Below, one piece after another: positions 12,482 through 20,200 of a stretch of DNA of 64,000 nucleotides (the first letter of the stretch is position 1; each line of letters opens with the position of its first letter). This DNA is from Euglena gracilis (Eukaryota; Euglenida; Euglenophyceae; Euglenales), in the NCBI GenBank assembly GCA_039621445.1, contig CP154956.1, positions 44,373,291-44,437,290 on the forward strand, given 5' to 3'. Made by a program: the position numbers and the translations under genes. The notes beneath the pieces were generated by a model. That model was given only the letters and a program-made list of their open reading frames with translations, did no database searches and had not been told where the DNA came from.

Positions 12482-12784
12482 AGGGGTGAAGTACACTGTC
12501 TGTAATCTGTCGTGATTTTGATTTTGGCAATCCAGGCCGAAGAGGCAGCAAGCACACATGGAACATGGATCCGGGCTTCGTGCATTCGGACAGGGCACAC
12601 CCCAGCCAGCCCGCCAGTCGTCTGTGCACCAAAGATCATACGTTAATGGCTTGTCTGCTGCGGAAAGGTCCCGCGTGCGATGTGTGAGAAGGAGATCTCC
12701 GCAGCCCAGGTGAAGAAGGTGGACAACCCGGACCCCCGGGCCTTCGCCGCCCCAGAGGACCGCCCGGAGGAGGTGGCCGCCTGA
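510..12784 (+). CDS. IFT144 (WDR19): IFT144/WDR19, intraflagellar transport A subunit (3' part, 15 exons; gene starts upstream of the window)
   Basis: Spliced from 510-600, 710-851, 2290-2426, 2995-3044, 3381-3575, 4820-4980, 6353-6630, 6948-7056, 7722-7912, 8644-8915, 9322-9503, 10929-11258, 11546-11658, 12293-12330 and 12668-12784. The pieces total 2406 nt, one open frame of 802 codons including the stop. IFT144 is a core subunit of the IFT-A complex, which drives retrograde transport and membrane-protein entry in flagella. The family has N-terminal WD40 propellers, a long TPR-like helical solenoid and a C-terminal zinc ribbon. The window holds the end of the propeller half, the whole solenoid and the zinc ribbon. 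Diagnostic stretches include VMALEKLAHVNEKNLL, AEQLAPGEIP, TIRLGDLRRG, YAKAKE-like FAKAKEKEG, TNEEYQAIAKYY, PILTSTVIEC and IPYCLVTGKHM. Alignment was from memory of the family. Exons are GC-rich at third positions and introns are not. Exon ends at 600, 4980, 9503, 11658 and 12293 are less certain than the rest. Confidence 0.97.
710..851 (+). CDS. IFT144: IFT144 exon b
   Basis: Encodes VEGTSMVQTTDRPFGF, then the conserved PILCHNGNMVCQ segment (family: PLLLYNGELTCQ). It starts after CTG(702-704)+5 and ends at a GT donor at 852-853, which gives frame with the acceptor AG at 2288-2289. Confidence 0.87.
852..2289 (+). other. IFT144 conventional intron with T-rich gcgcattttt repeats
   Basis: GT..AG intron. 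It contains degenerate tandem copies of gcgcattttt at 945-1030 and 1620-1660. A block at 1080-1235 is rich in ctgtcagggt and ggtaccggcc motifs, which recur at 26.3 and 26.5 kb. No exon seen. Confidence 0.7.
2290..2426 (+). CDS. IFT144: IFT144 exon c
   Basis: Encodes YVSQLIRLNPEQMTAALHKH and on to LHRLDEAWKLASQL, the first helices of the solenoid. The 5' acceptor is a standard tttccAG. The 3' end is placed at 2426, not at the attractive GTAGGG two bases later, because joining to 2995 restores the conserved Trp of the family (ECW-LALAEKALHL) in frame. Confidence 0.9.
2995..3044 (+). CDS. IFT144: IFT144 exon d (50 nt)
   Basis: Short exon encoding LALAEKALHLLEITMA, matching the family segment that leads into AIRVYRR. 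Both flanking introns are nonconventional: CTG at 2987-2989 upstream and CAG at 3048-3050 downstream. Confidence 0.9.
3381..3575 (+). CDS. IFT144: IFT144 exon e
   Basis: Encodes IRVHRRLEQPAMVMALEKLA, the GHVALLSKHFSEAQ helix pair and ALDMRRDLMHW. The junction MA|IRVH is exact against the family. It ends with the conserved Trp just before gggCAG, with no GT near. Confidence 0.95.
3576..4819 (+). other. Nonconventional intron (gggCAG..CTGgcacc) carrying an inverted-repeat element
   Basis: Bounded by CAG at 3579-3581 and CTG at 4812-4814. The exons on both sides are fixed by family alignment. No GT at the start and no AG at the end. The inner part is occupied by an element with inverted ends (3686-4593). 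Confidence 0.93.
3686..4593. repeat. Inverted-repeat element inside an IFT144 intron
   Basis: Ends accaggcctttgcttaaga (3686-3704) and tcttaagcaatggcctggt (4575-4593) are reverse complements with one mismatch. Inside are a GC-rich palindrome at 3709-3771, a second palindrome around taatacacatgggg (4119-4190), and repeated ttcgaggagggtctc motifs (3919-4450). No coding capacity for a transposase was seen, so it is probably a non-autonomous element. Confidence 0.8.
4820..4980 (+). CDS. IFT144: IFT144 exon f
   Basis: Encodes DVALKLAEQLAPGEIPVISR, then EYAQQLEFKGEAQAALDYY and IDLGAEEHGE. The 5' junction W|DVALKLA is exact. The 3' end is uncertain: 4980 (a GC donor, gcaggc) gives frame with the AG acceptor at 6351-6352, but a gggCAG signature also lies here (intron start 4979), for which I found no in-phase partner. 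Confidence 0.88.
6353..6630 (+). CDS. IFT144: IFT144 exon g
   Basis: Encodes MAGWALGKTIRLGDLRRGFG, ECAQIFEEMKQWNDAAALYE, KAAMIYILETKSLSAAAKLM and KSPKIFVLFAK: several consecutive solenoid repeats. It ends at a standard GTTTGC donor, joined to the acceptor at 6946-6947. Confidence 0.96.
6948..7056 (+). CDS. IFT144: IFT144 exon h
   Basis: Encodes KEKEGSFKEAKEAYDKAG and VVRLNVEHLNNLAE. It starts after a standard cccAG. It ends before gacCAG (7057-7062); the join to 7722 gives LNN-LAE-AHLIVRRT, the same length as the family's LNN-PEK-AVNIVRET. Confidence 0.94.
7366..7510. repeat. Short element with GTCCAACGACC inverted ends (copy 1)
   Basis: Starts cctccccccccttgcccaac and ends ggtcgttggaaagggg; the ends are near reverse complements. 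Contains ggtcagtagcgatattt twice. Lies inside an IFT144 intron, next to an (ATACC)n tract. The same ends recur in several other introns of the window. Confidence 0.75.
7506..7588. repeat. (ATACC)n microsatellite
   Basis: About 16 tandem copies of ATACC directly after the short inverted-repeat element. It gives spurious YHTIP-repeat ORFs in translation. Confidence 0.95.
7722..7912 (+). CDS. IFT144: IFT144 exon i
   Basis: Encodes AHLIVRRTRSTEAAGLVARH, KTGDFKTAIEFLLLARK and EMATYAQALGANG. Its 5' end follows CTG(7714-7716)+5. Its 3' end is a standard GTGCGT donor. Confidence 0.96.
8644..8915 (+). CDS. IFT144: IFT144 exon j
   Basis: Encodes TNEEYQAIAKYYDEKGDHGN, YFFKCGHFSKALKHYLHCG, AIEVVGKARQDNLTNVLIDY and PNYIFRLYMAL. 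Its 5' end is a standard AG. Its 3' end lies before gccCAG. The join ...MAL|GSFEKAAKT matches the family's MAL-KQ-YREAAQT in length. Confidence 0.97.
8916..9321 (+). other. Nonconventional intron (gccCAG..CTGcctcc)
   Basis: CAG at 8919-8921 and CTG at 9314-9316. Exon junction MAL|GSFEKAA is fixed by alignment. Sequence around the two triplets (CCAGGGC and GCCCTG) can pair. No GT or AG at the ends. Confidence 0.95.
9322..9503 (+). CDS. IFT144: IFT144 exon k (3' end uncertain)
   Basis: Encodes GSFEKAAKTAVIIARQEQEM, GSYRAAHRILFDTH and EGQKIRIP. It starts after CTG(9314-9316)+5. A GT at 9504 gives the right phase for the acceptor at 10927-10928. The last dozen residues are unlike the family, so a small exon (family segment ending in LHS) may be hidden in 9470-10928. 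Confidence 0.85.
10929..11258 (+). CDS. IFT144: IFT144 exon l
   Basis: Encodes YIIVKTLVKTLNDHETSARM, LIRVAKNIAKFPKHVVPILT, VELKASAFEYACALVQPEHR, KKIESIVRKKGKEE and the first zinc-ribbon knuckle CPFC. The following intron uses CAC (11262-11264) paired with GTG (11538-11540) in place of CAG/CTG. The splice gives ACPE-TTLDC, the same spacing as the family's LPE-CELLC. Confidence 0.94.
11259..11545 (+). other. Nonconventional intron with variant CAC/GTG pair
   Basis: Positions +4 to +6 read CAC and -8 to -6 read GTG, still exact complements. This suggests pairing, not the CAG sequence itself, is kept. AT-rich inside, with gaaattttcc-like repeats. Confidence 0.8.
11546..11658 (+). CDS. IFT144: IFT144 exon m
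   Basis: Encodes TTLDCLNCKSTIPYCLVTGK and DWSYCPSCRFPA: CxxC knuckles of the C-terminal zinc ribbons. The 3' boundary can slide a few bases along an inverted match (CGATGGC here, GCCATCG at 12282-12288). Confidence 0.9.
11770..12152. repeat. Element with ccccccaaataat inverted ends (copy 1)
   Basis: Begins with C-run plus caaataatacccc and ends with several ggtattatttggg units. The ends can pair over 12 or more bases. Lies in the intron 11659-12292. Relatives at 21970-22186 and, less clearly, 23920-24005 and 27617-27855. Confidence 0.65.
12293..12330 (+). CDS. IFT144: IFT144 exon n (38 nt)
   Basis: Encodes YSALLKVAEVDK, matching the family's LYSELKIML segment after FPA. It ends before GTTTGT. 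Confidence 0.85.
12409..12480. repeat. (GT)n microsatellite
   Basis: About 33 tandem GT units in the last IFT144 intron. Confidence 0.97.
12668..12784 (+). CDS. IFT144: IFT144 terminal exon and stop
   Basis: Encodes AMCEKEISAAQVKKVDNPDP and a short acidic tail, ending in TGA at 12782-12784. The family has a last CPMC knuckle. Here only the second Cys (MC) is clear with the GT..AG join used; a slightly different intron end that keeps VC from 12331-12336 would restore the first Cys. Confidence 0.85.
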   Translation, partial: VPRAMCEKEISAAQVKKVDNPDPRAFAAPEDRPEEVAA

Positions 12785-14099
12785 CCCGTGAGGAACCCGC
12801 TAGCCACCACCCTCAGAATGCGGTCCCGGCCTTGCAGATGCGCTTCAAACTGGCCCATAACTGTCGATTGGAAGGATTTGGTGGCGATGAAAATGCCATG
12901 TTTTCGGGCCATCATAGGGCACCAGAGACGCACTGCGATGTTGGACAACATTGCTGAAAGGGACACCGACCTTCCAAGAATGTCCAGCCACTTCATAAAC
13001 TCCAGAGGGAATGCGATAGGGAGGCATAGACTCCCACCACCCCCCATTTCATGTTCTTCAACAGTTCTGCAACATTTTGTTTCTTTTTTTCATGAATTTG
13101 ACGCTCGATGCATCTCTGTTTTCAGGATTCTCTCATCTGCAGTGCCATTGTTTGCTGTTTTTTTATTATTCGGACTGAGCCATTTGGTTGGTAATATGAC
13201 CTGGGACCAAGCAAATGTCTAAACAGCTAATGTGATCTTATCCAGAATGCTTTGTCCTGGCAATGTCCTCTCTTTGAAGTTGAAGGCTGACCCCTCCCTC
13301 CCTCGCTGGCTCCCAAGTTAAAAAAAAAACATATTTCTTGTGAGAAGTGCAGTGTGATATTCACAGAATCGTCAGAATCATCTCTTCTTCCAACCATAAA
13401 CGTCTTGTTTGGTGAGGCGGTTTGGAGGGCGATGGGTCACTGGATGTGCTTCACCCGCTTCTGACCGACGACACTTCGACAAACTTGTGGAGGCCATGCA
13501 AGTGCACACGCACAAAACCACCCCAAATGTATTTCTTCCTAGACCCCCTGCAACTCCCCGCCTTGACCTTGTATGTCCCTGTGTGAACCTGCTTTTCACA
13601 TGACTGCTCCCTTGCTCTTGGCGCATCGAGACTGGAGAGGGCTCTGCCGGCCGTGACATCGAAGGGAAGTCATTGGGATGGCGTGCTGACTGACCCTTGC
13701 CAGGTGGTCTGCAGTCCTGCCTCCTTGTCCATCCCAGGTCTCACTGCCAGGTCATGGCCGTTGACCTCCGCCTTCTGATCTGTAGCCCATGGTCTGTCAT
13801 GAGGAGCGACCTGGAGAAAGGCTTCTTGTTGTTTTACCCATATCAGCCTTTTTCCCTGCAACCTGGACATTTGGGGAGAAACAAATGTTCACTTCACCAA
13901 TTTCACCCACATAAACCAGGTGATTGTTTTTGTTTCTTTTTGCTGTTTTTCCTGTATTACTGACACAGAAGGAAGGTGCACAGTTCTGAATCTTCTGATT
14001 TCATATTTTATGGAGTGCTGACTGCAATTTGCAGTGGGGAAAGGCAGAAGCGAGCCGCTCATCATCTGCCTCCTTATTTCTGTCCCCCTTCAGCTTGGG
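12785..14099. other. Intergenic region between IFT144 and the next gene
   Basis: No exon with coding bias was seen. It contains the IFT144 3' UTR and the upstream region of the next gene. No AATAAA next to the stop. Polyadenylation in euglenids has no fixed signal that I could read. Confidence 0.6.
14082..14093 (+). promoter_or_regulatory. Probable spliced-leader trans-splicing acceptor
   Basis: A pyrimidine tract (tttctgtcccccttcAG) ends in AG at 14092-14093, six bases before the ATG at 14100. Euglenids add a spliced leader to most mRNAs at such sites. This favours 14100 over the in-frame ATG at 14034 as the start. Inference only; a cis-intron in the 5' UTR would look the same. Confidence 0.5.
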
Positions 14100-14232
14100 A
14101 TGGGCTCCGTGAGCCTTCTCCTCCTCCTCTGCCTGGCGGCGTGGGCTGTGGTGCTGTGCGCCGGCGTCAACAACCTGGCCATCATCCGCCCGTTTGCGAC
14201 CACAGACTCTGCTGCGCACGGCACGCTCTTCC
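14100..14232 (+). CDS. Gene 2 exon 1: signal peptide
   Basis: Starts MGSVSLLLLLCLAAWAVVLC, a hydrophobic core with a likely cleavage near LCAG, followed by NNLAIIRPFATTDSAAHGTL. Ends at a GTGCAG donor; with the acceptor AG at 14631-14632 this is a conventional, in-phase intron. Confidence 0.8.
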
Positions 14233-17200
14233 GTGCAGGGTTTTTTTTTTGGTCTTGGACCCCCCGGGGGGGGGGGTGGGTGGGTCCGGCCGAGCCCCCC
14301 TGGGGGGGTCCCCCCAGGGGGGTGGGATATTCTTTTCAGCATTTTTCGCGATTTTTGGCCATTTTTGGGGAAAATTGAGTGGGTCCCTGGGACCCCTTCC
14401 GGGGGGGGGGCAGGGAGTGGCTGGGGGGGACCCCCTCCCCTGCTGTCTTAAAAAAAACCTGCTTCCGTGTCACATTGCTTATTGAGCACTGGGGCCAGTT
14501 GGGCATTTTTGGTTGGTTCCCCCACTCTGGTTCAGAGAGAGCCATTCATTCATCACGGAGACCACCGATCACCATGCAGTGGGCCAATTCCGGTCGTGGA
14601 TCGGGGTGGGTGGCGGCCGCTTGGCCACCCAGCGGGCCATGGGGCCAACCTGGCTGCCTCCTTCGACGTCTGGACCATCTACCCGCCCTGCGCCGCCAAC
14701 CCCGCCGTTCCGGTGGACCTGTTCCTGTGCTTCAGCCAGAACCTGAGTTCCGACGCGGAGGCGGCCTCCACCACGCACGCCATAGTCCAGGAGTTCAACG
14801 CCCAGCAGGCCAACGGCAGCCCCCTGGGATGGCTTCCGCTGGCAGCTTACAGTTTACCCCGTTTCACGGCGATTTATCAACATCAAAAACGGAGTTAGGG
14901 TGGCTTGCAATTTGGGCAGGGATATGAGGTTAAATTTTCCATGCCTAGTCTCTTTGAGGTGCAACTGGGTGATTATCAATACGCCTCTAGAATTTCAACT
15001 TGGTGGAAGTAAATTTGTAAGGAGGGCCGTATGGCGTTTGAAATAAATAACCCATCAAGGAAGAAACATTATCACTTATTATATATATTATGTATTATAT
15101 ATTTTATGTTATATATTTTCGCCGAAGTTGAATACTCCTCCTTTGGGATTACCCCAGGAAAGTTGTCATTTCTTTGAGTTAACCACCTTCCACCCTGCAC
15201 CCTGGAGAATGAAAGGTGCTCACAAGAGGTTCTCATCAAGGAAACCCTCATGCCACGCCAGTCCCGCCCCTTGGAAGGCCCAAGAAACTTGCAGGGTCCT
15301 GTCCTGGAAGACCTGTCAGGGGACGGGACCATTTGGGAAGTCACGCAGAGTCGAGCATGGGTTTCTTGGGTTGGCCAGGCCGAGTTTGGTTTAGCAGGGC
15401 ACACCGGCGGCGGACCACTGGCCTCCCATCGACCAACCTCCTGCGACTTCCCATCCAGAAACCAGGAAAGTTGACCTTTGATTTTTTTACGACCATGCTG
15501 CAGCCGAAGATAACCCAAGAAAATAATTCATGGGGTTGTTGGAGGGAACAGGGCCAGGGTAAGCTTCTCAGACAGACAGTCCGGTTGAACCTCCTCATCA
15601 TCATCACATTGGACTTAGACCGACAGGGTATCCAGCGAACGACAGAGCCTTCCATCCTGGTTTAAACACATGGGGGGGGGTGCAGCAAGGCGCATTTTTT
15701 GTTTTTGTGGGGCGGCTCGCACCCTGGAGGGGTTCATTTAGCTCGGCATCATGTGAGACTGTGGGGTCCTGGGTCGTTGAAGTCGTTGTGGTGGTCGGCT
15801 GCGGCCAGACCAAGCTGAAAAGGCGAAAAAAGGCGGCCGATGTTTTCCTGGTTCAGCGGTTGGGCCGCGGTCGGCCGTGGCCCATCGAAGGGGTCCTCCC
15901 ATAGACCCCCTCCCAGCTCCTGGCTGGACGTGGCCATCATGCTTCCGCAGCGTCCGCGCTGCCCAGGGTTTGACTTGCAGAGCCTGCCACCATAGAAGGC
16001 GGTCAACGCTGCCCCAACACGTGGCCTGATAATCATTCATTCGGGCCGGAAGAGAGGTTGAAGTTCTGACCTTGTTTTTGATCACAATTCCAGTAGGCAT
16101 GCCCGTTCTGCCATGTCCCCCCTCGACCATTTCGGCCTCCGTAAAACAGGACACTTTTTGCGGCCTTTGGGTCCGTGGCCTGTCGCACACCAATCCCTGG
16201 GACCGTCTCCGCCTATATCACCCCACAGGATGACATATACCTACCAGGGGAGTACGGGCAGAACCCCGATTGGGTCAAGGGCCCCGAGCAGGCAGCAGGC
16301 CTTCTGGGAGTGCACAATTTGTTTGTATCTCTGAGCTCCTTCGCTCCCACCACTGGGGACTCTGCTGATCGTTGTTGAAAAAAGAGGGTGTCCATGAAAA
16401 AACCAGAATGCTTCAATCGGAAGTTTTCAGTCGCCAGCCCCGGTCCAGGTGGTATTCCTTTTTTCCTCATGTCTTTTCTGGGACTGAACACCATTCACCA
16501 TTCATGAATACCTGTGTAGATTCAAGCAAGGTCTGATCCCCTAATCCTTGATCCCTTCTGTTGCTCCTTATATCTTGTTGGACGGTCGCGCGATGTTTTC
16601 CCTGTGGTGGCCGAAGTTTGGGGTGCCATATTCCTGGAGCCACCTTTCACCCCGCTGATAGGCCAAAGGCAATGCACTGCAGGTAATGTGCAGTGCATTA
16701 TCACACTGCACTGTGATAATGCACAGTGCATTGTGCATTGTGCATAAATGCACAATTTTTTTGACTGGGGATTGCTCACCCAATTGTCATTCTTTGCCAG
16801 CCGGAGCAGCTGTGGACCTGATTCATTTTCACTGGTTGGCCCGATGGCAGTGATAATCTGAAGCGAAGAAACACGGTGTTGGACAACCTGGGACCGTCAC
16901 CAAATGTGGCCTGCAGTGGATGGCAGAGGATTGTCCAAGTTTTCTGCTCGGGCTGATTCCTGAATTCAACCCAAAACAACAGATGGTCATTCACCCGGAA
17001 ACGGAGTGTTTTTGCTTTGCGAAATGACTCGTATGTGCATTTTTTTTTCTGCAGGAATAGCCCCCAACTGTGTTCTTTGCATTTTCCACTTTTTATTTCT
17101 CCGACACGTTCGGTCCCAGAACGTGTTCTCTTTTTCTGACCATCAGGGAACAGGGGGCTGGCCAACGGCCTGGTTTCAACCTGCAGTTCCTGGCGATGGC

Positions 17201-20200
17201 ACAGGCCTTTGGAGACGGCACATGGGGTGACTACGGCTGCGCCATCCCCTGGCCACTGTCAACCAGAGAGTCTTGTTTCTCAGGCAGGAGGCAGGTCAAT
17301 CCGGCAGGTTGGTTGTTACCGCCCCCAGCTGCCAACAGCATACACTGAACACGCAGTGTACCCAATCATAGATTCACTTAACACCTGTGTTAACACCTGG
17401 GTGGGTTTTTGAGAGGGTGGGTGGGTTGGGGCACCTTGGGGGGATGAGGGGTGCCATGAGTCCAGTATTTGCCCGGCCAAAAGGCCAGGCTGGAAAATTT
17501 GTCTTATTGTTTTCGGCCGATTTCGGCTGGATTTTTGGTGGATGGGTGGGTGGGTTTAGGCCCGGGGAACAGTGCCCCCCCCCTCCCCTAGTTCACGTAC
17601 CCAATGGGTTGCCCGATGATTCACCCCCAGGGGCAGGGGTACGGTTGACGCATGGTTCCTGATGGAGATGGACACCACCCCCCGGCGGGCCAACTGGCTG
17701 CCGGACCTCCTCCAGGAGGTCACCGCCCGGGCCCCCTTCGCCGTGCTGGGCAGCTTCTACCGCGGGGACCAGTGGGACCGCTTCCCCATGCCGCCCGGCC
17801 AGGTCCCCCGCCTACTGTGAGAGGCGCTGGGAAAATTTTTCCTTCAACAGGGTGAGAAGGTATGGCCCAAAATACACATTTCCTCAAAAAACGTGTACCT
17901 TGTCCAGGCAGTCAGAAGGCCCTCCTGGGGGCTCTGGGGGCTGGACTCCCCCGGGGGGCCCTGGGGGGGGGGGGGGGCGGGGTATGGGTTTTGGCTCGAA
18001 GCGCCAAAAATTTTTCGGAAATGCCCTCAGACGGCCCGATTTTTTGTGAGGGTCCCGCGCTGGCCTGTGTGGATGCGGGACCCCCGGGGGTCTTAAAAAG
18101 AAGCCTGACGTTGCCAAAACATTTGTGTCATTTGTCCTCTGACCTCCAGGAGGTACTCTAGCCACAAGGGGTTTTCCCTGTATGCCTTTCACTCGTCTCC
18201 CAGCAGGATTGGTGCACATATTTTGGTAGTTACGAAGATTTTGCGTGGTGCCAAAAGTTTTATTCACCCTGAGCCACCGAATCTTTTCAATTTGGGGTTA
18301 TGCCCACCGTCCTGAAATTGTCTTGGCCTGCGCTCACCAGCTTGTGTTGTTGGTCAGTTGTCACTTCCCCATGGGTGACGTCTCGGGGACAGGGATGAGG
18401 AAAGGCTGTTTGGAAGGTTGCTGGTTGCTTGGGATCGGCGTAGACCTGCACCCGCCGTCCGGCAGCACATAAATGGCAACGCCGTGTACAACAAGAGCAA
18501 CCCGCTCATGCAACAGATTGTGTCGGATGGGCTGGTGCTTGGCGGCGTTGCAAATACCCCCACCCCCAATGGCCACCTCCCTTTCGGTTGGTCAGGAGGA
18601 CTGAAATGCGAGGATTGTGCCAACTGAGTTTTCTTTTGCGCAGTTTGAAAGAAAAGCAACCTCCTGGGGGGGCGTTCCTTTGTTTTTTTTGTTGTAGGAA
18701 GTTGGCCAATGTGTAATTTAGAAGAAGGACAGATTTCAATGAGGAGATGGATGAGATCCAGAGCTTTTTTTAAGTTTTGTCACCCGGGGGGGGGGGTGGG
18801 TAGCCCAGCCCCCCCTGGGGGAGGTCGGGCCGAATGGGTCCCGTACCCCGCCAGAAACATTTTTCTCTCTCTTTATTTGGCACAAAACACCAAAAATTTT
18901 TTAGACCCCATTGACTACCCAAAAGTGGGTCCCACGATCCCCCCCAAGCCCCCCAAGGGGGCTGGCTGTGTGGGTGGGTCCCGGACCCCTCCAGGGATAG
19001 ATGGGAAGTTCTTCGGTTTTGAGGTAGGTGGTGGGGGGTGGACTAACCAACCAAGGTGGTAAGGTGGTGGGGAGTCTGACCCCCTCCCTCGACGTTCGGA
19101 GGGGATGTCCAGACCCCCAACCCCCTCCTTGGCAGGTTTAAAAAAATAGCGAAAAAATTCTTCCGGTGCTGCGCGCCAGAGAATGAGCAAAAAGATGCCC
19201 TTTTTCCTCCCGTTGAGAATGTTGTATTATGTTTTTTGATGTTTCGGTGTTTTCCACATACCTCTCCCACTTGTCCAACGACCCCCCCCCCCAGTCAGTA
19301 GCGATCTTTTTCCTTGTGATCTTTTTTTTCCCATACGTTCGTGTTCTTACCTCCACCTTTTCTTTCAACTTTCATGGCGGATTTTGTGCCCAGTTAGCCA
19401 GCACATGCGGGAACCTATGTGTTCGTGCCTTGTTGATTACTGCATTTTCTCCCTTTATTCACATGAATCTGAGAGTTGTGGCTATGTCGGTATGTCAGGC
19501 AAAGGAAACTTTTTTCTTCGTCTTGGGGCGAAGTGGGAGAAAAATTTTTTGACCCCAGTCTTGTCTAACGACCACCCCCGGTCAGCAGTGAGATTTGGCC
19601 GAAATAGCGACCCCCCCCCCGGTCAGTGGCGATATTTAGCGGTCCTTGGAACAAAAAGGGGGGGAGGTAAAAGTTGTTCAAAGGAATTCAAAAAAATGAG
19701 AATTTTTGGATTTATTTTCAACGGAAAATCAGGGCGTTTTGACCAAGCCTTTGCCGGTCCACAAAACCGAAAATTCCCCCGGCCCCCCCTTCAGTTTCCA
19801 GGTTGGAGGGGGGTTCCAGTACCCCACCCCCTCAGGGGGGGGGGTCCAGACCACCCCTCAAGACTTCCCATACATCCCCACCCCCCTCCCCCCGCCCCTC
19901 TGATGAGAGCTGCGCATCAAAGAAAGGATGAAACGTCGTCAAGATTTTCAGTGGCATGATGCGCTTGTTCAGTGCCAGTCGCGATGGCGATGCACCAGGG
20001 CAGAGGGAGAAGCCCCGGCCCGAGGTAGACCCTGCGGGCCGCGATGGCGGTTCAAACCACCCGGGATGCGTTCGATGTCTTCGGTGCCGAGGTGTACCTC
20101 AACAGCACCCTACAGCCGGACCAGCTTGGGTGGTGCCCGGGGCCGTTTCTCACCCGTATTTTTTTTCCTTCATCCCCGGCCCTTGGGGGGGGGGTGCGGT

